A stretch of DNA of 54,574 nt from Chitinispirillales bacterium (lineage in GTDB: Bacteria; Fibrobacterota; Chitinivibrionia; Chitinivibrionales; Chitinivibrionaceae): NCBI GenBank assembly GCA_031254455.1, contig JAIRUI010000123.1:1-54574 (forward strand). The letters run 5' to 3'. This document shows, in pieces, positions 16,208 through 24,523 of this stretch. The notes below the pieces were generated by a model. That model made no database searches. It saw only the letters and a program-made list of their open reading frames with translations, and was not told the DNA's origin. How positions within the stretch are numbered: position 1 is the first letter of the stretch; each line of letters starts with the position of its first letter. The position numbers were made by a program, and so were the translations under genes.

Positions 16208-16804
16208 ATGAAACCAGAAAATGAAATGTTCTTTGTTATTCTCTTGGGCTTGTCTGTGATTTTGCAATTGATTTCGCTAATCAAAATAACGCAATTTCAA
16301 AATAGTCAAAAACACAGAGAAAGCAAAAACAATTCCGTAAATGACGGAAGAAACCGTGCGCAGCAGAATAATCAAAACCCGAATAAAAAAAATCAGGGGA
16401 ATAATATTAGTCAAAACAACCGTCCCTCACAGCAAAACGGGCAAAGAACTCAGCCGCAAAACATTGAGAAAAAGTTTGAAAGAATAGTATCAAACGCTCA
16501 ATCGCTGAAAGATACGAATTCACAGTTGGGAAATCGTTCAAAAGATAACAAAAATATTAACCAACCTAACCAACCGCAAAATAAACCTAAAGTTTACAGT
16601 GAAAGACCTGCGGTTCAAAAGCAGGAAAGACCTGCGAACGTTCCGATTAAACAGGCGGAAACTGTTGAGCAAAAAAAACCGGAAGCGGTTTTTACAGAAA
16701 GTGCAAATAACGGCGTTAAAGCAAATTTGGAGACTAAAACCGAAAGCGCTATGGACGTTAAAACACAGCAGCAGTCCGGTTCCGTTCAGTACGGAAGACG
16801 CTGA
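16208..16804 (+). CDS. membrane-anchored N/Q-rich low-complexity protein
   Basis: A 198-residue protein. I chose ATG 16208, preceded by TTTGGAGT, over the upstream in-frame ATG at 16151. One N-terminal membrane helix (FFVILLGLSVILQLISLIKI) is followed by about 170 residues dominated by Asn, Gln, Lys and Pro with no predicted fold. A short conserved-looking segment, IEKKFERIVSNAQSLKD, lies in the middle. The tail ends GSVQYGRR. It is probably an inner-membrane protein with a disordered soluble tail. The function is unknown. A terminator follows 6 nt after the stop. Confidence 0.65.
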   Translation: MKPENEMFFVILLGLSVILQLISLIKITQFQNSQKHRESKNNSVNDGRNRAQQNNQNPNKKNQGNNISQNNRPSQQNGQRTQPQNIEKKFERIVSNAQSLKDTNSQLGNRSKDNKNINQPNQPQNKPKVYSERPAVQKQERPANVPIKQAETVEQKKPEAVFTESANNGVKANLETKTESAMDVKTQQQSGSVQYGRR

Positions 16805-16810
16805 ATTTAT

Positions 16811-16844
16811 AAAGACATCGAAAGTATTTTTCGGTGTCTTTTTT
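16811..16844 (+). terminator. Rho-independent terminator
   Basis: GACATCGAAA (16814-16823) pairs with TTTCGGTGTC (16829-16838), with one G-U pair, followed by TTTTTT. It ends transcription after the N/Q-rich gene, so the ROK kinase gene needs its own promoter or read-through. Confidence 0.75.
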
Positions 16845-16892
16845 ATTGTTTCAAAACAAGTTAAGCGAATATTAACAAAAGGAGAGAAAATT

Positions 16893-17849
16893 ATGGCGGA
16901 TGTCGTTGCGGGAATTGATATTGGCGGAACCAATATCGTTTTTGGATTGGTAAATAGAAACGGGAATATCGTAGAAACGGGAACCCTCAAAACAGCGGAT
17001 TATCCAATTTTCGACGATTTTGTTAAAGCAAGCGCATATTTGATTAAGGATTTGATAAAGAAATCGGATACAAACTTAATCGGAGTCGGGATAGGTGCGC
17101 CAAACGGCAATTTTTACAGAGGAACTATTGAGTATGCCGTAAATCTTATGTGGAAAGGAATCGTACCGATAGCGCGGGATTTCAAAGATATTTTGAATGT
17201 GGAAACCGCGGTAACAAACGACGCGAATGCCGCAGCCGTTGGAGAAAAAATTTTCGGCGGAGCAAAAGAAATCGACGATTTTGTCGTTTTAACGCTGGGC
17301 ACAGGGCTTGGAAGCGGAATTTACATCAATGGGAAATTATTGTACGGATACTCGGGCTTTGCCGGCGAATTGGGGCACATCGGATTGGTGCCGAACGGGC
17401 GCGCCTGTGGGTGCGGACAACACGGTTGTGCAGAAACATACGTTTCCGCGACAGGTATTTGTAGAACCGCCGTCGAACTTCTTTCCACAAAACGCGAACC
17501 GTCGGTTTTGCGTGAATATTCCTACAACGAATTGACCTCGAAATATATTTCAGACGCTGCGACAGAAGGCGATGTTATCGCACTTGAAGCGTTTGACGTT
17601 ACGGCGAGATATTTCGGAAAAATCATTGCCGACACTGTTGCATTTTCAAGTCCGCAAAAAATATTCCTGTTCGGCGGGCTTGCAAACGCCGGAGATATTT
17701 TAATAGTTCCAGCCCAGAAATACGCTCGCGAAATATGTTTGCAGTCAATGCGAGACACGTTTGAAATAACTATGTCTAAACTCCCGTCGGCAAATGCGGC
17801 AATTTTAGGTTCCGCCGCTTTGATTTGGGAGTCCCGTAAAAAGTTATAG
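16893..17849 (+). CDS. ROK-family sugar kinase (glucokinase-like)
   Basis: A 318-residue ROK kinase that phosphorylates a hexose with ATP in the cytoplasm. It has the phosphate motif GIDIGGTN at the N-terminus, TNDANAAAVGE with the likely catalytic Asp, LGTGLGSGIYINGKL, the GELGH sugar-binding motif, and the zinc motif CGCGQHGCAE. The length and all motifs fit glucokinase, but ROK members also act on N-acetylmannosamine, fructose and others, so the sugar is not certain. I chose ATG 16893, with AAAGGAGAG before it; the frame is open further upstream without a family match. It runs convergent with the methyltransferase gene 12 nt away. Confidence 0.88.
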   Translation: MADVVAGIDIGGTNIVFGLVNRNGNIVETGTLKTADYPIFDDFVKASAYLIKDLIKKSDTNLIGVGIGAPNGNFYRGTIEYAVNLMWKGIVPIARDFKDILNVETAVTNDANAAAVGEKIFGGAKEIDDFVVLTLGTGLGSGIYINGKLLYGYSGFAGELGHIGLVPNGRACGCGQHGCAETYVSATGICRTAVELLSTKREPSVLREYSYNELTSKYISDAATEGDVIALEAFDVTARYFGKIIADTVAFSSPQKIFLFGGLANAGDILIVPAQKYAREICLQSMRDTFEITMSKLPSANAAILGSAALIWESRKKL

Positions 17850-17861
17850 TTTATGTAAATT

Positions 17862-18584
17862 TTATTTTTTTTGCGCGACTATAAGCGCCTGTCTGTTAAA
17901 TGCTATTTTACATTTAAAAAGCAAATTCCGTTTCCACACATTGCCGGTAACGTGAAGAATAAAACCGAAAACCAAATTGTTTATTCTCGCCAAAATCCAG
18001 AAAAACAGGCGAAAACAATTAAAAGCCGACCGAAAATAGTCGTTTTTAACCACGTCATACCCACAGTCAAAAAGCAGGCGGTTAATTCGGTAACGAGTCG
18101 TCAAAAAAGAATGTGAATAATCGACTTCAAAAAAATCAGTTTTCCAATCAAGATAATCCGGGAAAAAAATGACAACTTTTCCGCTTGCTTTTAATATTGG
18201 TTTTAATTCTTCAAGCGCTTGGGACGCTATTTGACAATTTAAGAAATGCTCAACAACGTTATTCATCACAACTACATCAAAACTTTCGTTTTCAATATTT
18301 CTCGGTAAAGGCGGAATCATAGTCACACCGTCTACGCAAATATTAGCGCCGTTTTCCTCAGCAAGTTTACAAATAGCCGCATTCGCATCTATCACGTTAT
18401 ATTTCGCTTTGGGATAAAATTTGGAAAATATTTTATGGAAATCGCCGCGCCCGTAACCGATCTCCAAAACACTCGGGTTCTCCGGTAATTCTTTCGCTAT
18501 ATACTTTATGAACTTTGGATATAAATGGCGCGCCTGCCATTCCCGTAAAGGATTCGTCGTTTTGTCGTAATAATCGTAAAACAT
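17862..18584 (-). CDS. class I SAM-dependent methyltransferase
   Basis: A 240-residue protein. VLEIGYGRGDF is motif I (SAM binding) and NVIDANAAICKLAEENGA carries the ribose-binding acidic residue. FDVVVMNNVVEHF and VVIFFPDYLDWKTDFF follow, as in small-molecule or lipid/sugar methyltransferases. Hydrophobic C-terminal segments (CFRLFFWILARINNLVFGFIL) suggest membrane contact. It follows acpP by 64 nt on the same strand and may be co-transcribed with the fatty-acid genes. The substrate is unknown. Confidence 0.75.
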   Translation of the reverse strand: MFYDYYDKTTNPLREWQARHLYPKFIKYIAKELPENPSVLEIGYGRGDFHKIFSKFYPKAKYNVIDANAAICKLAEENGANICVDGVTMIPPLPRNIENESFDVVVMNNVVEHFLNCQIASQALEELKPILKASGKVVIFFPDYLDWKTDFFEVDYSHSFLTTRYRINRLLFDCGYDVVKNDYFRSAFNCFRLFFWILARINNLVFGFILHVTGNVWKRNLLFKCKIAFNRQALIVAQKK

Positions 18585-18648
18585 AAATAATAACCTTTAT
18601 TAAAAACAAAAGAGCGGTATATTTCAACAACGCTCTTTTATCTATCAA

Positions 18649-18882
18649 TTAAAGTGAATCCACATATTTCACGACATCGCCGACAGTGATAAACTTCGCC
18701 GAATCTTCGTCTGAAATTTCATCAACGCCGAACGCTTCTTCAAACGCCATGATGAGTTCGGAAAGGTCAAGCGAATCCGCTCCCAAATCGTCAATAAATT
18801 TTTTCTCCGGGGTAATTTCACTTTTTTGCTTACCCAGTTGCTTTGCTACCACTTCTTGAACTTTTTCAAGATTTGCACTCAT
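18649..18882 (-). CDS. acpP: acyl carrier protein
   Basis: A 77-residue acidic helical protein with the attachment site GADSLDLSELI, whose Ser receives the phosphopantetheine arm that carries growing fatty acyl chains. The length and the FIDDLGADSLD core are typical of type II fatty-acid ACPs. AAGGAGT precedes the ATG. It lies downstream of fabG in the order fabH-fabD-fabG-acpP, as in many bacteria. A fabF gene, which often follows, is absent here. Confidence 0.95.
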   Translation of the reverse strand: MSANLEKVQEVVAKQLGKQKSEITPEKKFIDDLGADSLDLSELIMAFEEAFGVDEISDEDSAKFITVGDVVKYVDSL

Positions 18883-18931
18883 AAAACACTCCTTTTTTTA
18901 TTGTTAAAAACCAAACCACAAATATAAAATA

Positions 18932-19678
18932 CTACATTGCCAACCCGCCGTTGACGGCGATTACCTGCCCGGTTATATAACCCGCCAAATCGCTTGCCAA
19001 AAACAGAGCCGAATTGGCAATATCTTCGGGCATACCCAAAACTTTCATCGGAATTGCGTCCTCGTATCCTTTCACGACTTCGGGTGAAAGTTTGTCCGTC
19101 ATCGCCGTACGAATAAATCCCGGCGCAATCGCATTTACTGTTACCGACCGTTTCGCCGCTTCTTTTGCCACAGCCTTTGTCAGAGCTATCATCCCTCCTT
19201 TTGATGCCGAATAATTCGCTTGTCCGGGAAGTCCTATCTGTCCGGAAATCGAAGCGATATTTATTATTCTTCCGCCTCTGGCTTTGAGCATCGGACGCAA
19301 CGCCGCTTTCGTGCATAGAAACGTACTCTTGAGATTCACATCAAGAACCGCGTCCCAGTCGCTTTCTTTCATATCTATAACGAGTCCGTCTTTGGTAATT
19401 CCCGCATTATTCACAAGAATATCAATTTTGCCGAAAAACTCTATAAAATCCTTAATCATTTTATCCACGTCTTCTTCTTTGGCGACATTCGCCGAAAGCG
19501 CAAGCGTTTTTACACCGTAATTTTCTGCAATTTCCCGAGCAGACTCTTTTGCCGTGTTTAAATCAATATCACTGACACAAACGTCTGCGCCAGTTTTTGC
19601 AAATTTCGCCGCGATTTCCTTTCCGATTCCTCTTCCCGAACCGGTGACAAGAGCGGCTTTCCCTTTTAACGAAATCAT
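18932..19678 (-). CDS. fabG: 3-oxoacyl-[ACP] reductase FabG
   Basis: A 248-residue short-chain dehydrogenase that reduces 3-oxoacyl-ACP with NADPH, the first reduction of fatty-acid elongation. It has TGSGRGIGKE (cofactor-binding TGxxxGxG), NNAGITKDGL, the catalytic Ser in IASISGQ, YSASKGG (Tyr and Lys), and the C-terminal TGQVIAVNGGLAM of FabG. The start at 19678 gives MISLKGKAALVTG; its ATG overlaps the fabD stop by 4 nt, showing coupling. A longer frame upstream only re-reads fabD in another frame. Confidence 0.95.
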   Translation of the reverse strand: MISLKGKAALVTGSGRGIGKEIAAKFAKTGADVCVSDIDLNTAKESAREIAENYGVKTLALSANVAKEEDVDKMIKDFIEFFGKIDILVNNAGITKDGLVIDMKESDWDAVLDVNLKSTFLCTKAALRPMLKARGGRIINIASISGQIGLPGQANYSASKGGMIALTKAVAKEAAKRSVTVNAIAPGFIRTAMTDKLSPEVVKGYEDAIPMKVLGMPEDIANSALFLASDLAGYITGQVIAVNGGLAM

Positions 19679-20616
19679 TTTTTCTCCTCTGTTTTGTATG
19701 TTTCCATAATAGAAATTACGTTCTCCCAATCGGCGCAATTTACAACCTCAATTTCTGCAACAGTTTTTTTCATAAGTCCTTTAAGTACGTTGCCAGGACC
19801 TACCTCGACGGCGTTTCTGACGCCAACGTCGAACAGCTCGTTTTGGCAATCAACCCAGCGAACCGGAGAAAGCAGTTGCTCAACCAAAAGCGATTTTATT
19901 GTATCCGCGCTTTTTTCCGGCTTTGCGCGAACGTTTGTAATAACTGGGTATTTTGCGTCGTTAAATTTTTTATCTTCCAAATATTTTGAAAATTCGTCTG
20001 CGGCGTCTTTCATAAGCGGAGAATGAAACGCGCCGCTTACCGCAAGCGCCACCGCTCGTTTTGCTCCGTTCGCCTTAAGAATTTCACAAGCGCTTTCCAC
20101 CGCCGCCGAATCGCCCGAAATTACGGTTTGTTCCGGAGAATTTTCATTTGCCGAAACGACGACTCCGTTTTTGATTTCAAGTAAATACGAAATAATTTTT
20201 TCCTTTTCCATTCCCAAAATCGCCGCCATAGCGCCTTTGTATCTTTTACCCGCTTCAGCCATCAATTCTCCGCGCTTTGCGACCAAATCAATTCCTGTTG
20301 CAAAATCAAAAACTTCACTTGCATAAAGAGCGGAATATTCTCCCAGAGAATGCCCAAGCGTAAAAGACGGAAATATACCGTTTTGCTTCAGCAAATCGGC
20401 AATTACACTTTCTATCAAAAACATCGCCGGCTGAGTGTTTTCGGTTTGTTTGAGAACCTCTTCCGTACCGTCAAAAATTATATTTTTTATATTCCGTTCC
20501 AAAATATCGTTCGCTTCTTCAAAGCGTTTTTTTGCAAAATCGCTTTGCTCAAAAATATCTTTTCCCATCCCGACTTTCTGAGAACCTTGTCCGGGAAACA
20601 AAAATGACAAATTCAT
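19675..20616 (-). CDS. fabD: malonyl-CoA:ACP transacylase FabD
   Basis: A 313-residue enzyme that loads malonyl groups from CoA onto ACP. The N-terminus LSFLFPGQGSQKVGMG, the nucleophile motif GHSLGEYSAL, SGAFHSPLM with the catalytic His, and VGPGNVLKGLMKK are all in the family order, and the length is typical. It is co-directional with fabH (21-nt gap) and overlaps fabG. Confidence 0.95.
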   Translation of the reverse strand: MNLSFLFPGQGSQKVGMGKDIFEQSDFAKKRFEEANDILERNIKNIIFDGTEEVLKQTENTQPAMFLIESVIADLLKQNGIFPSFTLGHSLGEYSALYASEVFDFATGIDLVAKRGELMAEAGKRYKGAMAAILGMEKEKIISYLLEIKNGVVVSANENSPEQTVISGDSAAVESACEILKANGAKRAVALAVSGAFHSPLMKDAADEFSKYLEDKKFNDAKYPVITNVRAKPEKSADTIKSLLVEQLLSPVRWVDCQNELFDVGVRNAVEVGPGNVLKGLMKKTVAEIEVVNCADWENVISIMETYKTEEKK

Positions 20617-20637
20617 ACTAAATTACTCCCATTTTTC

Positions 20638-21585
20638 TCAAAACCTGATTATAACGCCGCCGGCGGTAATTCCTCCGCCAAGCGAAACCATGGCGATTAT
20701 GTCTCCGTCTTTTATTCGTCCGTTATCCCACGCTTCTTCAAGTGCGAGCGGAATCGTCGCCGATGAAGTATTTCCGTATTTTTGCAGATTTATTACAATT
20801 TTTTCCGGAGGCAGTCCTAATCTTTCCCCCACGCTTTCGATTATACGAATATTCGCTTGATGCGGAACGAGCAAATCAACGTCTTTCAACGTCAAATTTG
20901 CTTTCTCAAGCGCCCTCTCTACCATTTCCGGCATAAGACGACAAGCATATTTATAAATTTTTTGTCCTTCCATAATCAAAAACTTTTTATCGCCCCAACT
21001 CGGCAGGTAAAGCGCCTCTGCCCCGTTAGGATCGGTATAATTTATACAGGACAATATTCCTTTTTCACCGTTACTCGCTTCCAAAACCACCGCACCCGCG
21101 CCGTCACCGAATAAAATGCACGTCCCCCTGTCATTCCAATCAAGAGAACGCGAAATCACTTCGCTCCCGACCAAAAGCACTCGTTTGCTCTGCCCGCTTT
21201 TTATCAACGAATCAGCTACAGAAAGTCCGAACGTAAATCCGGCGCAAGCGGCGGATAAATCAAACGCAAACGCACCTTTAATTCCTAATTTTCCGGCAAT
21301 TATCGCCGCCGTTGACGGAAAAAAATTATCCGGCGTAAACGTCGCACAAATTATCGTGTCGATACTTTCGGCGTTAATTTCCGCTTTGGCGATCGCTTTC
21401 TTTGCCGCCTCAAAACCCAATAGAGAAGCAGCGTCTTTCGGAGCGTTTTTCCAAATTCTCCTCTGCTTAATGCCCGTCCTTTGGGTTATCCATTCGTCAG
21501 AAGTTTCCAAATACGACGCGAAATAATCGTTATCCTTGATTTCGGCCGGAACGGCTGTCCCCACCGAAATTATATTCGCTTTAAT
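20638..21585 (-). CDS. fabH: 3-oxoacyl-[ACP] synthase III FabH, probable ATT start
   Basis: Starts fatty-acid synthesis by condensing acyl-CoA with malonyl-ACP. The catalytic triad is visible: Cys in LSAACAGF, His in PHQANIR, Asn in GNTSSATIP. ETSDEWITQRTGI and the final GGGITAGGVIIRF are also canonical. The first ordinary start codon, GTG at 21564, would give MGTAVPAEI and cut off the first beta strand. The frame upstream reads KANIISVG and contains no ATG, GTG or TTG before a stop at 21598-21600. ATT at 21585, preceded by AAGGCGG, gives 315 residues, which is family length. I therefore favour a rare ATT start, at moderate confidence. Confidence 0.88.
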   Translation of the reverse strand: MKANIISVGTAVPAEIKDNDYFASYLETSDEWITQRTGIKQRRIWKNAPKDAASLLGFEAAKKAIAKAEINAESIDTIICATFTPDNFFPSTAAIIAGKLGIKGAFAFDLSAACAGFTFGLSVADSLIKSGQSKRVLLVGSEVISRSLDWNDRGTCILFGDGAGAVVLEASNGEKGILSCINYTDPNGAEALYLPSWGDKKFLIMEGQKIYKYACRLMPEMVERALEKANLTLKDVDLLVPHQANIRIIESVGERLGLPPEKIVINLQKYGNTSSATIPLALEEAWDNGRIKDGDIIAMVSLGGGITAGGVIIRF

Positions 21586-21641
21586 AAAATCCGCCTTTCA
21601 CAAACCGATAATACACATTTTTTACAACAATATTACTACTT

Positions 21642-21672
21642 AATATAATATATTTTAATCAAAGATAGTCAA
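21642..21672 (-). promoter_or_regulatory. putative promoter of the fabH-fabD-fabG-acpP operon
   Basis: On the minus strand TTGACT (21672-21667), a 19-nt spacer and TATATT (21647-21642), about 57 nt before the ATT start. An overlapping alternative -10 (TTATAT) would give an 18-nt spacer. Confidence 0.5.
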
Positions 21673-21679
21673 ACTTTTG

Positions 21680-21714
21680 GAATAGAGTGATTTTGCGTAA
21701 AATTTACTCTATTC
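21680..21714 (-). terminator. stem-loop after galE
   Basis: GAATAGAGT (21680-21688) pairs with ACTCTATTC (21706-21714), with an inner ATTTT/AAAAT stem. It begins just 6 nt after the galE stop and ends before the fab promoter -35. The T-run on the minus strand is weak. Confidence 0.55.
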
Positions 21715-21720
21715 TTGCAA

Positions 21721-22701
21721 TCAAATTTTGAAATTTTTTTTATAAACTTCCCAAGTCGTTAAAATTAGCGAAGTTATATCGGAATGTTGCGCTTTGAAAC
21801 CCAAAGCTTCTTTCGCTTTTTTTGCCGTCGCCAAAACCACCGAAGGATCTCCGTCACGGCGAGCGCCAAACTCCGCCTCTATTTTCCTGCCTGTGATTTT
21901 CCTTGCCGTATCAACCATCTCTTTGACCGAAACACCCGTCTGCGAACCAAGATTCACCGTCAAACTTTCGTTGACTTTCAACAAGTATTCAAACGCTTTG
22001 AGATGCGCCGAAGCCAAATCGCTCACGTGAATATAATCGCGAACACAAGTTCCGTCTCGGGTGTCCCAGTCCGAACCGAAGATCGTAATTTTTTCACGTT
22101 TTCCTACAGCGGTTTCCATAACAATCGGAAGCAAATTTTGCGGATTGGTTTCTAACCCCGAAATTCTGCCTTTTTTATCATAGCCAGCCGCGTTAAAATA
22201 TCTTAACGCTACAAATTTCAGTCCTTTAAGTTTATCGTACCATGTCAAAATTCTTTCGATTTCCAACTTTGTAAATCCGTAGTAATTTTCAGGATTCGTC
22301 GGATGATTTTCGTCAATCGGAAGGTACTGCGGTTCACCGTAAACCGCCGCAGTAGATGAAAAAATTATCTTTTTCACACCGTTTTTTACAGCCGCATTCA
22401 ATATGTTTATTGTTCCGCAAATGTTGTTTACAGAGTACTTTTCGGGAATTACCATAGATTCGCCCGCCGCCTTAAACGCTGACAAATGGATGATTCCATC
22501 AAATTTCCTATCGCCCATCGTCTTGTCAAGTAAATCAAAATTCAAAACGTCGCCGCGGACAAGATCTTCGTCGGCAAATACATTTTCTTCTTTCCCGCTT
22601 GAGAAATTGTCGTAAATCGTAACTCCGTAACCGTTATCAAGCAATTCTCGAGCAACATGACTCCCTATGTATCCCGCTCCGCCGATTACCAAAATGTTCA
22701 T
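21721..22701 (-). CDS. galE: UDP-glucose 4-epimerase GalE
   Basis: A 326-residue extended short-chain dehydrogenase that interconverts UDP-glucose and UDP-galactose for galactose use and for surface polysaccharide precursors. It has the NAD motif GGAGYIGSH at the N-terminus, SSTAAVYGEP, the catalytic YYGFTKLE (Tyr and Lys), RYFNAAG, and GTCVRDYIHVSDLASAH, which is specific to GalE. The length is typical. The ATG is preceded by AAGGAAA. It is divergent from tolC, with 367 nt between the starts. Confidence 0.93.
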   Translation of the reverse strand: MNILVIGGAGYIGSHVARELLDNGYGVTIYDNFSSGKEENVFADEDLVRGDVLNFDLLDKTMGDRKFDGIIHLSAFKAAGESMVIPEKYSVNNICGTINILNAAVKNGVKKIIFSSTAAVYGEPQYLPIDENHPTNPENYYGFTKLEIERILTWYDKLKGLKFVALRYFNAAGYDKKGRISGLETNPQNLLPIVMETAVGKREKITIFGSDWDTRDGTCVRDYIHVSDLASAHLKAFEYLLKVNESLTVNLGSQTGVSVKEMVDTARKITGRKIEAEFGARRDGDPSVVLATAKKAKEALGFKAQHSDITSLILTTWEVYKKNFKI

Positions 22702-23068
22702 TTTTTTTCCTTTGGTCTAAAATTTCGAAAATAAAATAATATTCTGCGCACATAGTTTTTGATATGGAAATGGAAAGTTTTATGAAACGGAGAAACAAAA
22801 TATAAAAATAATTTCAACAAGCATAAAATATTTTCCAAGTTCGCTCGTCTAATATTATAGAAGGATAAATCCATATAAAGATTTTGTTAAATTTGTGGTT
22901 GCAGGAGTTTTGATTATGCTTGCTACGGTACACGAAAAATTACAATTTCTGACCTTTTTTACAAAAAAATGACTCTAAAGTCAGTTTTTTGTACATTTAG
23001 TCGAAAACATGTGTTATTTTAATATGGAAATTACGAGAACGATACAATTTTTATGAAAGAGAGGATAG
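22702..23068. other. divergent galE-tolC intergenic region with inverted repeat and possible leader ORF
   Basis: No full gene is visible. At 22960-22994 TACAAAAAA-A-TGACT pairs with AGTCA-G-TTTTTTGTA (14 of 15 pairs, CTAA loop). No gene ends here, so it is more likely an operator or leader structure than a terminator. TTGTAC (22989-22994), a 17-nt spacer and TGTTAT (23012-23017) form a weak tolC promoter overlapping the repeat. A possible 11-residue ORF (22917-22952) with GCAGGAG before it ends just ahead of the hairpin. AGAGAGGAT is the tolC ribosome site. Confidence 0.4.
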
Positions 23069-24505
23069 ATGAGAAGAAAAATTTTGACGGCGCTTACGGC
23101 AGCCGTACTTTCAACGTCCGTATTTTCAGATGCTCCGGAATCGTCGTCAAAGCCGAATGACGGACAAAGAGCAATGAGCAGAAGCGATGTGATAAGGTAT
23201 GCTTTCAAAAACTCCGAAAGTTTGGCTCAACTTGAAGCCGAACACGAACGGATAGTTTACATGCGGAAAGAATACTATGGGAAAGCGCTTCCGGACATTA
23301 ACGGAGCGATAAATTATGTTCTTGCTCCGAATTTGAATGGAGAAAAGGAAGATAGACCGAGTGTTTCCGAGGTGGTTGACGGAATGGAACCTAGTAATGC
23401 AGACCGAGTCTTAGCCGGAGCGTTAGATGGGATTTCAGGCGCTTTAGGCGCTATGAGCGTCAAAAATACCTTGCAGTGGGAAGTAAAGGCAACGCAGCCG
23501 ATTTTTGCACAGGGAAAAGTAAAAACCGGATTGAAAATCGCCGAAATCTCTCTTGAAACGCTTGAAGAAAAATACAGAGGCGAACAATTGGAACTTTCGC
23601 AAAACATTATAAACGCATACAATTCCGCGCTTTTGGCTCAACAAAACGCGGTAATTCAACAGGATGCGTTAATTATTGCAGAGGAGTCGTACAGAATAGC
23701 GAAAGCGCGGTTTGAGACCGGCAAGGGAAGCGCACTTGATACGCTAAACGCAAGATATGAGCAGCAACAGGCGATTTCACGGCTTCGCGACGCGCAAAAA
23801 AATGAAAAATTAACGATGGAAACGTTGATGACGGCGGCTTCGCTTGACGATAAGAAAATTATTTTGAGCGACAGCTTGATCGTGCCGCAGTTTGATATGA
23901 CGGAAGACGCGGCTTGGGAGAAAATGCGGCAAAATAATTCGTCGCTCAAATTGCTTTCGCAGGCAAAAATGTTGCAAACAGAACAAACGCACTTGACCAA
24001 AACCGATTATCTTCCGATGATTGGAGCGTTTGCAAGCATCGGACAGCATAATTTGTTTGATAACGGCGACGAATTTGCAGACTCTGGAAGCTGGCAGTGG
24101 GATTTTAAAGTCGGCGTGGGAGTTCAAATCCCGATTTTCAACGGCGGGCAACGCAAAAACAAACTCCGTCAGGCAAAATTCGAAGAATTAAAGTTGGATA
24201 AACAAGAGATTGAAGCCGAGCGCGGACTTCGACTTGCTTTGAGCGCAGCGTTTGAGGATTTAGCGGTAGCAAAAGAAGAATTGGCGAGGACGGCGCAGAT
24301 GATCGCGCTTACAGAACAAGGGCTTAGGATTTCCAAATTGTCGTTTGAACTGGGGCAAATTACGCAGTTGGAATTGAACAACAGCGAACAGAATAACAGA
24401 GGAGCCAAAACAGCGTATAACAGCGCAATTTTCGGCATCAATTCGGCGGTTATGAATATTGAAAAATTGATAGGAAGTGAAGATTTAATCTCAATAGGAA
24501 ATTAA
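23069..24505 (+). CDS. TolC-type outer-membrane efflux channel
   Basis: A 478-residue protein with a signal peptide (MRRKILTALTAAVLSTSVFS). The pattern is that of the outer-membrane efflux family: two repeats of long heptad helices (EQLELSQNIINAYNSALLAQQ; KQEIEAERGLRLALSAAFEDL) and beta strands with GVGVQIPIFNGGQRKNKLRQA. Three such chains form a trans-periplasmic tunnel. Residues about 85-125 (NLNGEKEDRPSVSEVV...) are an insertion between the first helices. It is the first gene of the tolC-adaptor-pump operon, 18 nt before the next gene. The substrate is not shown. Confidence 0.9.
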   Translation: MRRKILTALTAAVLSTSVFSDAPESSSKPNDGQRAMSRSDVIRYAFKNSESLAQLEAEHERIVYMRKEYYGKALPDINGAINYVLAPNLNGEKEDRPSVSEVVDGMEPSNADRVLAGALDGISGALGAMSVKNTLQWEVKATQPIFAQGKVKTGLKIAEISLETLEEKYRGEQLELSQNIINAYNSALLAQQNAVIQQDALIIAEESYRIAKARFETGKGSALDTLNARYEQQQAISRLRDAQKNEKLTMETLMTAASLDDKKIILSDSLIVPQFDMTEDAAWEKMRQNNSSLKLLSQAKMLQTEQTHLTKTDYLPMIGAFASIGQHNLFDNGDEFADSGSWQWDFKVGVGVQIPIFNGGQRKNKLRQAKFEELKLDKQEIEAERGLRLALSAAFEDLAVAKEELARTAQMIALTEQGLRISKLSFELGQITQLELNNSEQNNRGAKTAYNSAIFGINSAVMNIEKLIGSEDLISIGN

Positions 24506-24523
24506 AAAAGAGGAGTTTAGAAA

